From: Ichthyophis bannanicus
Lineage: Eukaryota > Chordata > Amphibia > Gymnophiona > Ichthyophiidae
Assembly: GCA_033557465.1 (NCBI GenBank)
Contig: CM066035.1
Coordinates: 901,821,309-901,885,308 of the forward strand
Length of the DNA stretch: 64,000 nucleotides
Reading direction: 5' to 3'
The number at the start of each line of letters is the position of its first letter. The first letter of the stretch is position 1. The position numbers and the translations under genes are program-made. The notes under the pieces were generated by a model that was given only the letters and a program-made list of their open reading frames with translations, made no database searches and was not told the DNA's origin. This document shows, piece after piece, positions 41,101 to 51,150 of this stretch.

Positions 41101-41460
41101 GCTTGTTGAGTGCCTTCCGACCTGGGGGTCTCATCTTCCAGCACCATAGCACAATTTGTTTTGTTGTAACTATCCATTGGGTTTTCATGGCAAGATACAG
41201 AAGTAGATTGCCGGGCCTTTCTTCCGCGCAGTTTAAGTTTGGTGGTGTTGCCGTTGTCACAAAAATGTGATCCTCCGCCGTCAACACTATCCCATTCTGC
41301 TGCTGCCCAGATGGGTGGTTTGTCTTGGTCTGGCACCTCAGCTGAGACCTGTCCATCTTGGGATACCCTGCCAGTAGTTAGACTACCGATAGTTTAGCTC
41401 TCAGCATCACTGATGCACGCAAGCCCTCACAGCACGACAAGCTGCAAACCAAGTGAGAGA
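38140..41460 (-). mobile_element. BovB-like RTE LINE, full length (3.3 kb), 10-bp target duplication
   Basis: AACAAAAGGT flanks it exactly (38130-38139 and 41461-41470). One long endonuclease-RT ORF, minus strand, is followed by a very short 3' UTR ending in a TTG/CAA repeat. The length and the GTGCCGTCGAGTCGG-type 3' end fit the BovB/RTE clade. Damage is slight: one stop and two frameshifts. It inserted just after the ancient YR. Confidence 0.9.
38149..41336 (-). pseudogene. RTE endonuclease-reverse transcriptase, one stop and two frameshifts
   Basis: The endonuclease part (41336-40020, 438 codons) has GTWTVRSMNQGK, SELKW, IIQLYAPT, MGDWNANVG and a TDHQLLVCKL end, the expected APE-like active-site blocks. 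TAA 40020-40022 interrupts; the same frame continues into the RT (39797-38823) with NKAPGTDGIP, CFIDYSKAFD, GVREGCILSPYLFNLYAEQI and LRYADDTTLL (catalytic YADD). Frameshifts near 38835 and 38590 separate the C-terminal part, which contains YGCESWTVKK and AFELWCWRRIL. The enzyme nicks DNA and primes reverse transcription at the target. Close to, but not, a functional copy. Confidence 0.9.
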
Positions 41461-41602
41461 AACAAAAGGTCTGTTGCCACCAAAAACATTAGTTCTATGT
41501 GTGTGCAGTTCCGACATGCTGGTTTTGTTCCCTTTTTTTTTGTTAGTGGCATCCTATTCCATATCGTCCAGCTAGACCAGTTTAGATAAGTGGGTCGTGT
41601 CC

Positions 41603-43330
41603 CCTACTACTACTACTAAGCATTTGTAAATCGCTACCAGACGCACGCAGCACTGTACAGAAAAAGACAAAAATAGACAGTCCCTGCCCAATAGAGCTTA
41701 CATTCTAAAAAAGACAAAACAAAGAAGGTGAAGGACGAGGAAAGAACAAAGGCAACGGAAGGATAACAGGAGAAACAAGACAAAGGAAAAAGGTAAGAAC
41801 AAGGGAAAAGAAAACAAACAGGTGAAAACACAGGGGAAGAGGAGGAGAACAGGTAAGTCATGAACCAAAGGCAGAAGCAAAGAGGTGAGCTTTCAACCTG
41901 GATTTGAAGAGGGTCAGAGAAGATGCCTGACTTATAGACAAAGGAAGTCTATTCTAGGCGTAGGGTGCTGCAAGGTGGAAAGAGCGAAGCCTGGAGTTGG
42001 CAACAGAGGAGAAAGGCATAGCAAGAAGCAGTTGGCTAGAAGAGCGGAGTTCACGAGGGGGGATATAAGGAGAAATGAGAGAAGAAAGGTAAAGAGGAGC
42101 TGCAGAATGAATACATTTATAGGTCAGAAGGAGAAGCTTGAACTGGATGTGGAAACGGATAGGGGACCAGTGAAGAGACCTGAGGAGAGGAGTGATATGG
42201 GCAAAACGAGGTTGGCTGAAGATCAAACGAGCAGCAGAATGCTGAATAGGCTGAAGGAGTGAAAGATGACTCAGTGGAAGACCAGCAAGGAGCAGATTAC
42301 AGTAATCAAGGTGAGAGGTGAAAAGTGAATGGATGAACATTTTAGTAGTATGTTCTGAAAGAAAAGGGCGGATTTTGCCAATATTAAAGAGAAAAAAGCG
42401 GCAGGTCTTGGCGACAAGGTGAATATGTGTGGAGAATGAGAGCGAAGAGTCAAAAATAACCCCTAAATTGCGAGCTGAGGGAACAGGATAGAGAACAGAG
42501 CCATTCACAGAGACTGAAAAAGGAGGAAGAGGAAGGGAAATTTTAGGGGAAAAGATGAAAAGTTCAGTCTTGGCCATGTTCAATTTCAAGCGGCGATGGA
42601 ACATCCAATCAGCAATAGGAGAAAGGCAATTAGAGATCCGGGTCTGGATTGAAGAAGAGAGATCAGGAGTAGAGAGGTAGATCTGGGAATCATCAGCATA
42701 GAGATGGTACTGAAAACCATGGGAGAAAATGAGCGCACTAAGGGACTGGGTATAGAGAGAGAAGAGGAACGGACCCAAGACAGAACCCTGGGGTACACCA
42801 ACAGGGAGCGGAGTAGCAGAGGAGGTGGAGCTACCAGAACGCACACTGAATGAGCGATGGGAGAGATAGGAGGAGAATCAGGAAAGAACAGAGTCCCTAA
42901 AGCCAAGCGAGAACAAAATGTCAAGGAGAAGATCATGATCAACAGTGTCAAAAGCAGCAGAGAGGTCAAGAAGAATAAGGACTGAGTAAAGACCTTTTTG
43001 CCAGGAACAAGTCACTTGAGACTTTGACAAGGGTCGTTTCAGTAGAGTGCAAAGGACGAAAGCCAGACTGTAAGGGATCCAGGAGGGCATGAGAGGAAAG
43101 GAAATCAAGGCAGCGGTGGTGAACCGCACACTCATAACAGTTTAGAAATAAAGGGAAGGAGGGAGATGGGACGATAATTAGAAGGACAGGAGGGATCAAG
43201 TGAGGGTTTCTTAAGGAGAAATGTGACCACAGCATGCTTGAAGTCAGCAGGGACAATAGCAGTGGGAGAGCAAGAGGTTGAGGATATGGGAGACGAAGGG
43301 GACAAGAGTAGCAGAGATGGCATGACAACA
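41603..43330 (-). mobile_element. L2-type LINE, 5'-truncated
   Basis: Minus-strand ORF2 RT and C-terminal domain with a 3' UTR (41953 down to 41603) ending in a (TAG)n/(CTA)n tail. Truncated within the RT domain at about 43330. No target duplication could be fixed. Confidence 0.85.
41954..43325 (-). pseudogene. L2 LINE ORF2, RT and C-terminal part, broken
   Basis: Blocks read in minus-strand order: [77 protein letters not shown] (YADD), and a C-terminal [19 protein letters not shown] segment. A frameshift lies in the first 200 bp; TGA at 42878-42880 replaces a Trp. The last 296 codons (42844-41954) are open. Confidence 0.86.
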
Positions 43331-45013
43331 CTTGACTACACCTCTATTGGCAGCACTGCTCTCATATGGCAAATCCATAAACTTTAAAAGCCCCCTCCCT
43401 TCCATATTTCAAAGTAACGATGGTCCCAGGTCAGCCGGCATCATTTTGGAATACACCAGCAGTGAAGCAGTACCTACTGGAGATCACACATTTGAAGTGC
43501 TCATGTATAGAAGCAAAAGACTAGAGGCAACAGGGATAAAGTCATGGGCCTCTTTGTTTTCTTGTTTTTCAAACAGAGCGAAAAACAGGGAATTTAATTT
43601 CCAATGAAAACACATCCTATAAACTGGTGTGTCCCCCTACCAGTAAATGTGGAAACAGACAATATTTCAGAGGCTCTTATGACATTACTGTACCATTCAG
43701 CCTGAGCCACCAGGGGCACAAATCAATATTTTTCTGTTTCCAGAAGATGATGGATGTGAGTTTTTCAGCTCTGATGAAATCTGAGCAAACAAATGAATCT
43801 TGAAAAAAAGATAATTTTGCTTGTGAACGACCACCTGCAAGTGACTCTATTACTAGAGCACAACGTGGGAGGTTTCACTAACAATTCAAATCGATGCTCT
43901 TTTCAGAAACCATAAGGAGGCGGGGGAGGGGGGGAATTGGTTCAGCTCTGCGTCCTTTCCTGTTAAGGACCCATTGAGCAGCCAGAAAATTGGAAAAGGA
44001 GTTTGGAAAGGATTCTTTACAGCCTCATACAACCTCTGTGTCCTTCCTCCCCCTGCTGTCCGTCAAAGAGTGAAGTAGGCTTTTCAGAGGTATGTGACTG
44101 CAGGTTCAGTGATAAGGAAGTAGCACTGAGTTTGGCACAGTTTTACTGCTTTAGATCTCTCTGGAGGTGAGTGCTGTGTCAGAGTCTCTGCCTATCTGAT
44201 GGCTTTGTGGGGGCTCACAACTCTGGCCGTTGCTGGGGCATAAGTCAGTTAGGGCCACTGGGGCATCTGTTGGTGCAGTGTCGGTGTTTCCCATCTTGCA
44301 CAACTATCTACGTGTGCTGATTGTGCTTCCTGTGTTTTGCTGTGCTGTTTACATGCCTTCCTTGGTTACAAGTCCACAATGCATAGTGCCTTTCCTGTGC
44401 AGCCTTGGTGCATGCTTTCTGCCCATGTGGCCCTAGTTTGTGCAGGTTCTGTTTGTATGGCACTTCACGCCAATTGGGTGCACCTTGAACTTGCATTGCA
44501 CCTGCGGTGATTTATATGCCAACTTCTAAGAAGCACCTTCTGTCTATGGAAAGTGGAGAGTCTTGTTGCTGGATTCTAGTATCTGTACTTCTTGCATGAA
44601 AATCTCTGATGCACTCTTGGAGGGCCTGTTCCCCCTCTCCTAATGAAGGGACACGGGTGACCCAGCCTTATTGTCCTCTCTGCAGAAGGTGACAAATGGC
44701 ACCATGAAGCAGGATAACCAATAGGCTTTGAGTTCCATGGTTCACTTCTCTGGCTGCTCCCCTTCTCGTAAAGATCCGGTGATTGTGGTTTCTCCTGAGG
44801 TTGAGGGATCTGCATTTGGCAGAGAGCTCCTGGTCTCCGACTTGTCTTCATCGTAATTCTTCTCATTTCTGCAGCGAGCCTGGTCTTTCTGGCATGGCAA
44901 CTCAGAACCTGCCTCAGAGTTCTCCCAATCCATTTCCGCTCACTTGGAAGAGGGGCAAGTGGTGAGTTGCAGTCCGGCTCAAGTGCCACCTCCTAAAGAT
45001 CTCGGTTGGAATT
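43331..45013. other. Possible non-repetitive DNA, no gene recognised
   Basis: About 1.7 kb without a recognisable element. A 137-codon open frame on the minus strand (44989-44576) has no motif I know. It is the longest stretch here not clearly of transposon origin, so a useful anchor for mapping. Confidence 0.5.
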
Positions 45014-45425
45014 TGGGAAGAGTGGTTGGGGCAAGCTGCCTCAGACTGGAGGGCTGGGGATTTGAATCCTGCTGGAAGACTGCAACCTCGGGCTGGAGGG
45101 ACTGGGGTTTCTAGTCCCACAGGCATTCCTTGTGGCCTTGGGCAAGCCACTTAAGAACATAAGAACATAAGAGATGCCATACTGGATCAGACCAAGGTCC
45201 ATCAAGCCCAGTATCCTGTTTCCAACAGTGGCCAGTCTAGGTCACAAGTACCTAGTAGTTTCCCCAAACCACTTAACTTTCCATTGCCTCAGGTACAAAA
45301 ACGTAGATTTAGATTCTGAGCCCTTTGGGGACAAGGAAAAAATATACCATACTTGAATGTATACCAGTTTGACCTGAAGAAAAGTGCTATATAAGCCTAG
45401 CTAAATTAATAAATAAAATAAATAC
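45014..45425 (+). mobile_element. tRNA-type SINE, interrupted by CR1
   Basis: Same family as 33901-34164: AGTGGTTGGGGCAAG, B-box-like GGATTTGAATCC, GGACTGGGGTTTCTAGTCCC and GGGCAAGCCACTT, then after the CR1 insertion CCACTTAACTTTCCATTGCC and a (TAAA)n end. Host pol III would read it on the + strand if active. Confidence 0.8.
45155..45268 (-). mobile_element. CR1 LINE 3' end nested in the SINE
   Basis: Inverted CR1 tail (AAGAACATAAGAACATAAG) then GATCAGACCAAGGTCCATC. CCACTTAA is duplicated at 45147-45154 and 45269-45276. Confidence 0.87.
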
Positions 45426-45949
45426 ATTTGGAGAGTCATATCCAACTGTCTGTATGTTGAGACCTTTCCTGATGTTTTGGGTGGCGATTCATGCATAGAG
45501 GAAGAGGTTGCCTCTCCTTCAGAAAATCACAATGAAGCCGGTATTCTCCAGGAACAAGCAGGAAGTCAGCCCTCACATATGAGTGACATCGGCACCGACA
45601 GAGCTCGCATGGAGCATTTCCCCAGCTTTCAAAGAGAGCCTTTGGGAATGCCACCATGCATGCATGGTCCCCTTCCCGCCCAAGGGTTCCATCTTGATCA
45701 GTCTCCCTTTTTCCGTGGAGCCCTTTGGACGCACATCCTGTACCTCGGAAAAAGTCCCCAAAATTTCTCTCTCTAATTCCGTTTTTCCAGTCCTCTTCCT
45801 GCCATCCCCAGTGCCCTTGCTTCGGCAGCTGGCCCTGGGACTTTGTTGTTTTTCGTTTTTCATTTTTCTTGACCAGCGCACTTTCACGCCCTTTTCAACC
45901 GCTGTCCGAGCTGGTTGAAGACCTTGTGGGGATTCTTTTTGCCCCCTAG

Positions 45950-47737
45950 CCTCCGTTTTCAAAAAGTGTGACAGATGCTCCAAGAATATGTCGCTCGTGG
46001 ACACCCATGACTGTTGTCTTAGGTACCTAGGAACTGACAACAACCCGGAGCTCTACTTCCTTTGTAAAAGGATGTCCTCCAAGGCCATCCAGAGCCGTAA
46101 GCAGAAACTGGAAGCCATTTTCCGCAAGGCAGCCCCGGTGTCCCTGGTAGCTTCCCACTCCAGTGACCTTCAGCCTCTGGGGTCCTCCCTCCACGAGCGC
46201 TCCACGGCCCCGGCACCACTCTGAGCAAGGGTCTTGCAAAAGGAAGCGGGGGCTCCGGACAAGTGTGAGCGTTCTTGTGCTTGGTCCCTCAGCCCTCCTC
46301 GGCAGTCCCAAGAGTCTGAGAAGGAGTGGCCTCAAAAGATATCTCGTATGGATATGGAGGCATCTGGCGATGGCACCCAGTCTCCCGAAGGTCGTCCTGG
46401 TGAGGACCCCCTCTCCTCCTAGACTCCCGACCCGGTCATGTCGGCGTTGCAGGACCCCACACCTGAGTGGGAGGCCTGAATGCTGGCACTGGAGCGTAGT
46501 GTTTCTGCCTTCCTTGCTGCCCAGCAGGCTTTGGTGCCAGGCCCTGCTGGCACGCGCCATGAGATCTCGAGGACGACGCCTGTGATGGCTCCCCAGACCG
46601 CCTTTACAACCTCTGAGAGCCAGGGGCCTCGTGAGGGATCCTGGCAGAGGTCTCTGTCTTCATCTCAGTCTTTGGGTGCGAGCTCTTCTTGAGCTAGCGC
46701 CTTCGACTCCAGGTGTGCTTCGGCCTCGAGAGCCCAGTGCAAGGCACAGGCTCTGCTCGAGCAACCTAGCTCCTCCTCAGAATTCTCGGGTTGGGAGTCC
46801 GAAGGGGACACTTCCTCTGAATCCCGGGCTTATCAGGACCTTCCCTTGGATCCTTCCCCGGCGGTGTCCTCCTGAAGACACCTCCGTTCTGGAGTTTGTA
46901 CGGGACATGGCACGAGCCCTAGTGCTCTCCATGCAGTCCGAGGAGGAGCCCCGTGGGGAAGAACTTGATATTTTACAATATGAGGCTCTGCTGAGGGAAT
47001 TCCTCATGGTCCTGGTTCCGCCCATCCTAGCCTGACTGCTCATTTGCATGTGGGAGACGCCTGTGTCTGTTCCCATTGTCAGCAAGCGCCTGGACACCAT
47101 GTACAGGGTCCAGCGAGGGCCAGGCTTCCAGAAGACCCAGCTTTCTCATACCTCAATGGTGATGGAGTCCGCTATGCAAAAGCAAGAGAGCCCAAAAACT
47201 CACTCCTTGGTCCCGCTGGATAGGGATTCTCGTGCCCTCGACGCCCTCGGGCATAAGGCCTACCAAGGCTCCATGCTTGTGTGCCACATCTAGGCTTACC
47301 AGCTATACATAGGTATGTTCCTTTGTGACCTAATGAAGGAGCTTGGAGGTTTCCAGGTGGGCCTCGATGGCTATTATCTCCGCTGTTTCCAGTCCCTCCT
47401 AAAGTCAGTGGGGGACTGTTCAAAGTACCTTTCTCACGCTGCATACGATAGCTTTGAGTCCTCCGCTTGGGTAATGGCTGTTGGTATTGGGGCCAAGTGG
47501 CAGGCCTGGCTCCAGTCCTCGGATCTTGAACAATGGGTCCAGGAGAAACTACTCGATGTACCATGCCTGGGTGAGCAATTGTTCGGCTAACCGATGGAAG
47601 ACAAAGCAGCAGAGATTGAGATGGAGTATGTAACCCTCACCCGTCTCTCACGAAATACTTTTTCCCTCCCGCAGAAGAAGCAGTAGGGTCCCAAAAGCCA
47701 GACCCTGGCACCGGCCCAGTCGGGCCCGGGTTTTTGA
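45950..47737 (+). pseudogene. gag: DIRS gag, old family-A-like, multiply broken (copy 6)
   Basis: The Cys-rich head is CDRCSKNMSLVDTHDCCLRYLG. The core is spread over three frames: FVRDMARALVLSMQSEEEPRGEELDILQYE, MWETPVSVPIVSKRLDTMYRVQ, SHTSMVMESAMQKQESPKTHS, and LGGFQVGLDGYYLRCFQSLL. The tail ends near TGA 47735-47737. Stops at 47034 and 47291 and several frameshifts. It parallels copy 1 gag in order and spacing. Confidence 0.85.
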
Positions 47738-49487
47738 TGCCAGATGCATAGCTGCTCGCCCTCTGGCGACCCAGCTACTGGTGGGAGGGCGTCTGGTCCA
47801 CTTTGCTCTCCGATGGGAGTCTGTCACCTCAGATACCCGGGTCCTCCAGGTTGTCCGGGAAGGTTACCTCCTTCACCTGGACCGGCTTCCTCCATCTTTC
47901 TGCTTTGCGGAGCCCCCTCAGCTCCCTGTCCACCAGGCCTTCTTGGTGCAGGAGCTTGCCAACCTCCTCGAGAAGCGAGCAATGGAAGTGGTCCCACTGT
48001 ACCTCAGAGGTAGCTGGTTCTACTTCCGTTACTTCCTCATGCCAAAGCGAACAGGCGGTTTCTGAACCATCTTCGATTTAAGAAATCTCAACAAATACCT
48101 GGTGCGGGAGAGGTTCAAAATGCTCTCCCTTGGCGCCTTGCTGCCCTTCCTCTGGCAGGGCAACTAGTTATGCTCTTTGGACCTTCAGGATGCGTACGCT
48201 CACATCCTCGTCCATCCCAAGCACGGGAAATACCTATGTTTCAGGGTGCAAGGGAACCACTATCAATACAGGGTGCTTCCTTTTGGCCTGACGTCTGCCC
48301 CGCGAGTGTTCACCAAATGCCTCGCGGTGGCCGTGGCCCACCTTCGATTGCAGGTCACCTTCGTCTACCTCTGGCTGGTTACAGAGGGGACGGCCGACAA
48401 GGTGCAGCTGTCCATGTCCTGCACCGTCCACCTCCTCAAGAACCTCAGCTTCATGGTCAATTACCCGAAGTCTCACCTCACTCCAGCCCAATCCCTGGAG
48501 TTCATAGGTGCGTGCTTCGATGCTTGTGAGCGACAGCCTTCCTTCCACAAGACATGGCAGACTACCTCATCACTCTGGCATCCATGGTCCAACGCCGCGA
48601 TGCGATATCGGCCCGAGTGATGTTCCGTCTCCTCGGCCATATGACCTCGAAGGTTTGTGTCATCCCCAACGTCCGGCTGCACATGCGGGTGGCGCAGTGG
48701 TCCCTTCAGGCTACAGGTCACCTCCGAGATGCCGTCTCGGTCACTGCTCTACTCACCAAGTCCCTTGACTGGTGGCAGGACGCCCGGAACCTGCTCCAAG
48801 GCATGCCGTTCCAGGCCCCACAACACGATGTGGTCTTGACCACGGATGTCTCACTAATGGGCTGGAGAGCCTACTGCGGCGAGCTCCGCACACAGGGGAC
48901 TTTGGACCCTGGAGAAGTCCCAGCAGTCGATCAATCTTCTCGAACTCTGGGCAGTCCTCCTCATCCTCCGGGCATTCAGGCGCCGCATTCACCACAGGTG
49001 GTGCTCCTCCAGACAGACTACCGAGTAGCAATGTTCGGTAGCCCTATGGTCTTTCATTGTTATGCCAGGGCATAGCCCTATGGGCCACCTATCTCCTGGT
49101 CCAGGACAATGTCCTGACAGACAGGTTAAGCTGGCTCCCGCAGCTGCATGAGTGGCGACTCTGCCTGCAGACAGCGCAGCGGCTGTTCCGGCATTGGGGG
49201 ACTCTGGTCTTAGACCTCTTCGCCAGCCCGGTGAACTCACAGCTCTCACGGTTCTGCAGCCCGGTTCCCCACCTGAACAGGGAAGTCCCCGATGCCTTCC
49301 TCCTGCTCTGTACACACGGCCTCCTGTATGCGTCTCCCCCCCCCCCCCGCTCATAGTGCAAATTCTTCTCAAAATACAGTGGGACAGGGCCTCTGTGATT
49401 CTTGTGGCCCTGCAGTGGCCTCGACAGCCCTCGTTACTGCTGCTGCTCTGCCTCTCATCTGAGCCTCCGGTTCCACTGATCCCTTGA
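47738..49487 (+). pseudogene. pol: DIRS pol, old family-A-like, YLDD lost (copy 6)
   Basis: RT N-terminus (GGRLVHFALRWESVTSDTRVL), fingers (YFRYFLMPKRTGGF then TGA 48063-48065), motif A (LDLQDAYAHILVHP type) and LPFGLTSAPRVFTK are readable. Where YLDDWL should be, a deletion leaves FVYLWLVTEG, so the catalytic aspartates are gone. RNase H (LTTDVSLMGWRAY) and DLFASPVNSQLSRFC follow with frameshifts; YAFPP has become YASPP beside a poly-C run. Confidence 0.85.
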
Positions 49488-49520
49488 TTTTCCTGCAAAT
49501 CCTGATATACAATAGTCTAT

Positions 49521-51150
49521 ACAATAACATTTTAATTCTTTATGGGGGCCTTTGAAGACACCTGGTTAAAAAAATCAGAGTTTAGTTCACAAGTGAAACT
49601 ATGGTGCCGCTACATAGACGATATCTTTGTCATCTGGGAAGGTCTAGTTGAGCAATTTCTTCAATACGTTGGCTGGTTAAATGGTAGAGAGAAACTGATT
49701 AAATTTACCTGTGCCTATGACCAAGAAACAATAACATTTTTGGATGTAGAAATAAAAAAAGGGATTGGCGAGTGGGTAACTACTGTACATCATAAACCCA
49801 CAGATCGAAACGCACTGCTTCATTACTCAAGCATTCATCCAAAAAAATTAAAAAATGGACTTCCTTTCTCTCAATTCCTGCGATATAGAAGGAATTGTTC
49901 TAATACACAAGATTTTAAAGGCCAGGCAAGGATATTGAAACAAAAATTTTTTGACCGAGGATATCCTCCAACAATAATAGATAGAGCATATAAAAGAGCT
50001 TTATTTAATAATAGGGAACAATTGTTGACACCTCATATACAACAACCAGAGGGATCAGTTTTGAATCTTATTACGAAACATTCTCCATTTGATTACAAGA
50101 TTCAAAAAATTTTGAATAAACATCTGAATGTACTTCAGAGCATTCCCATGCTCAAAGATACAAGAATAAGATGTGTCTGGCAACGACATAGAAATTTCAA
50201 AGAAATATTGAGTCCCACTAAGTTACGGCCTTTGGAACATAATCAGTCAAATCAATTGACAGGTCATTTTCGATGTGGATTATGTCAGATGTGTGAAGTC
50301 ACTAAAGAAATCACTGCATTTGAATATCATGGCAAAATCTATCAATTACGTCATTTTACAAATTGTACTACATCCCACGTAGTCTATGCTATAGAATGCC
50401 CGTGTGGGCTATTATATATTGGGAAAACATCACGGCAATTTAAAACCCGACTAGCAGAGCATCGCAGCAGGTTAAAATGCCGTACAACAACTGCCCCAAT
50501 GGTTGAACACTGTCTGCAGGAAGGACATAGATTCGAAGAATTAAAATGTTATTGTATAGACTATTGTATATCAGGATTTGCAGGAAAATCAAGGGATCAA
50601 GCACTAATAGTGAAAGAACAACGCTGGATATTCATGTTACAAACGGTAAAACCAAGGGGTCTCAGCACACAAATTGATTGGAATTTGTGTGTATAAGGGT
50701 TAACGAGATTGATAGGAGGAGGATAAATAGCAGACAAAATTCCAAGACCGCATGCGCGGCGTTGTTCAGAGACACATGGTTTTGAAAGAGAGAAGCAACT
50801 GACAACATAGCCACGGTAAAAAGGTTTAAGTTTTTAACATCGCATATCTATCTTTATGTAGTCAAATTTAATTTGAATTTAATGAAGGAACTAACATATG
50901 ATTCCCCATACAGAATGAGATTCCTACAAAACAGTCGAGAACTGAGCTTGCTATTCAGAATATCTATTCATGGAAATTGAATGGTTCTAGCCCCTGAAGA
51001 AACAGCTTGATTGTGAAACGCGATAGCGCTAAAATCGGCGTCGGGCAGATTTAAAGATAAGCATTCACTTTTCTTCTTTTTTCAAGACTACTATTGAATT
51101 GCAAGTGATTATCAATTGAACTATTGAAGCAACTTATAGGTCACTGATGC
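49521..51150 (+). mobile_element. Penelope-like element, 5'-truncated
   Basis: Carries the C-terminal half of the Penelope ORF and a 3' region. The 3' region contains CCCCTGAAGAAACAGC followed by GTGAAACGCGATAGCG, a motif pair of the kind found in terminal regions of these elements. Boundaries are approximate. Confidence 0.8.
49542..50696 (+). CDS. Penelope RT (C-terminal part) and GIY-YIG endonuclease, 384 codons open
   Basis: Begins in the RT palm: VKLWCRYIDDIFVIWEG contains the catalytic YIDD at about residues 29-32, followed by FLDVEIKKG and HKPTDRNALLHYSS. The last third is a GIY-YIG nuclease: HVVYAIECPCGLLYIGKT, then RLAEHRSRL and a late catalytic-type Glu. These two domains together define Penelope-like elements, which prime reverse transcription at nicked DNA. 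Full proteins are roughly twice as long, so RT fingers and N-terminus are missing. No stop occurs in the retained part, which is unusual beside the decayed copy 6. The chosen ATG is simply the first in the open frame. Confidence 0.88.
   Translation: MGAFEDTWLKKSEFSSQVKLWCRYIDDIFVIWEGLVEQFLQYVGWLNGREKLIKFTCAYDQETITFLDVEIKKGIGEWVTTVHHKPTDRNALLHYSSIHPKKLKNGLPFSQFLRYRRNCSNTQDFKGQARILKQKFFDRGYPPTIIDRAYKRALFNNREQLLTPHIQQPEGSVLNLITKHSPFDYKIQKILNKHLNVLQSIPMLKDTRIRCVWQRHRNFKEILSPTKLRPLEHNQSNQLTGHFRCGLCQMCEVTKEITAFEYHGKIYQLRHFTNCTTSHVVYAIECPCGLLYIGKTSRQFKTRLAEHRSRLKCRTTTAPMVEHCLQEGHRFEELKCYCIDYCISGFAGKSRDQALIVKEQRWIFMLQTVKPRGLSTQIDWNLCV

Larger units (their letters stand above)
45544..49487 (+). mobile_element. 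DIRS copy 6, old family-A-like, right part missing
   Basis: The left terminus TTCTCCAGGAACAAGCAGG and a family-A-type ITR (45544-45710) are followed by gag and pol with many stops. Homology ends at 49487 within the methyltransferase-like domain, then Penelope-like sequence begins. No YR, ICR or right ITR. More diverged than copies 1, 5 and 7. Confidence 0.85.

Noticed and set aside
41603..42300. Plus-strand Arg/Glu/Lys-rich ORF (41885-42262) as a gene
   Set aside because: Antisense of the L2 ORF2 C-terminus and 3' UTR.
44576..44989. Minus-strand 137-codon frame as a host exon
   Set aside because: No recognisable domain, no convincing splice or promoter context; kept only as unassigned sequence.
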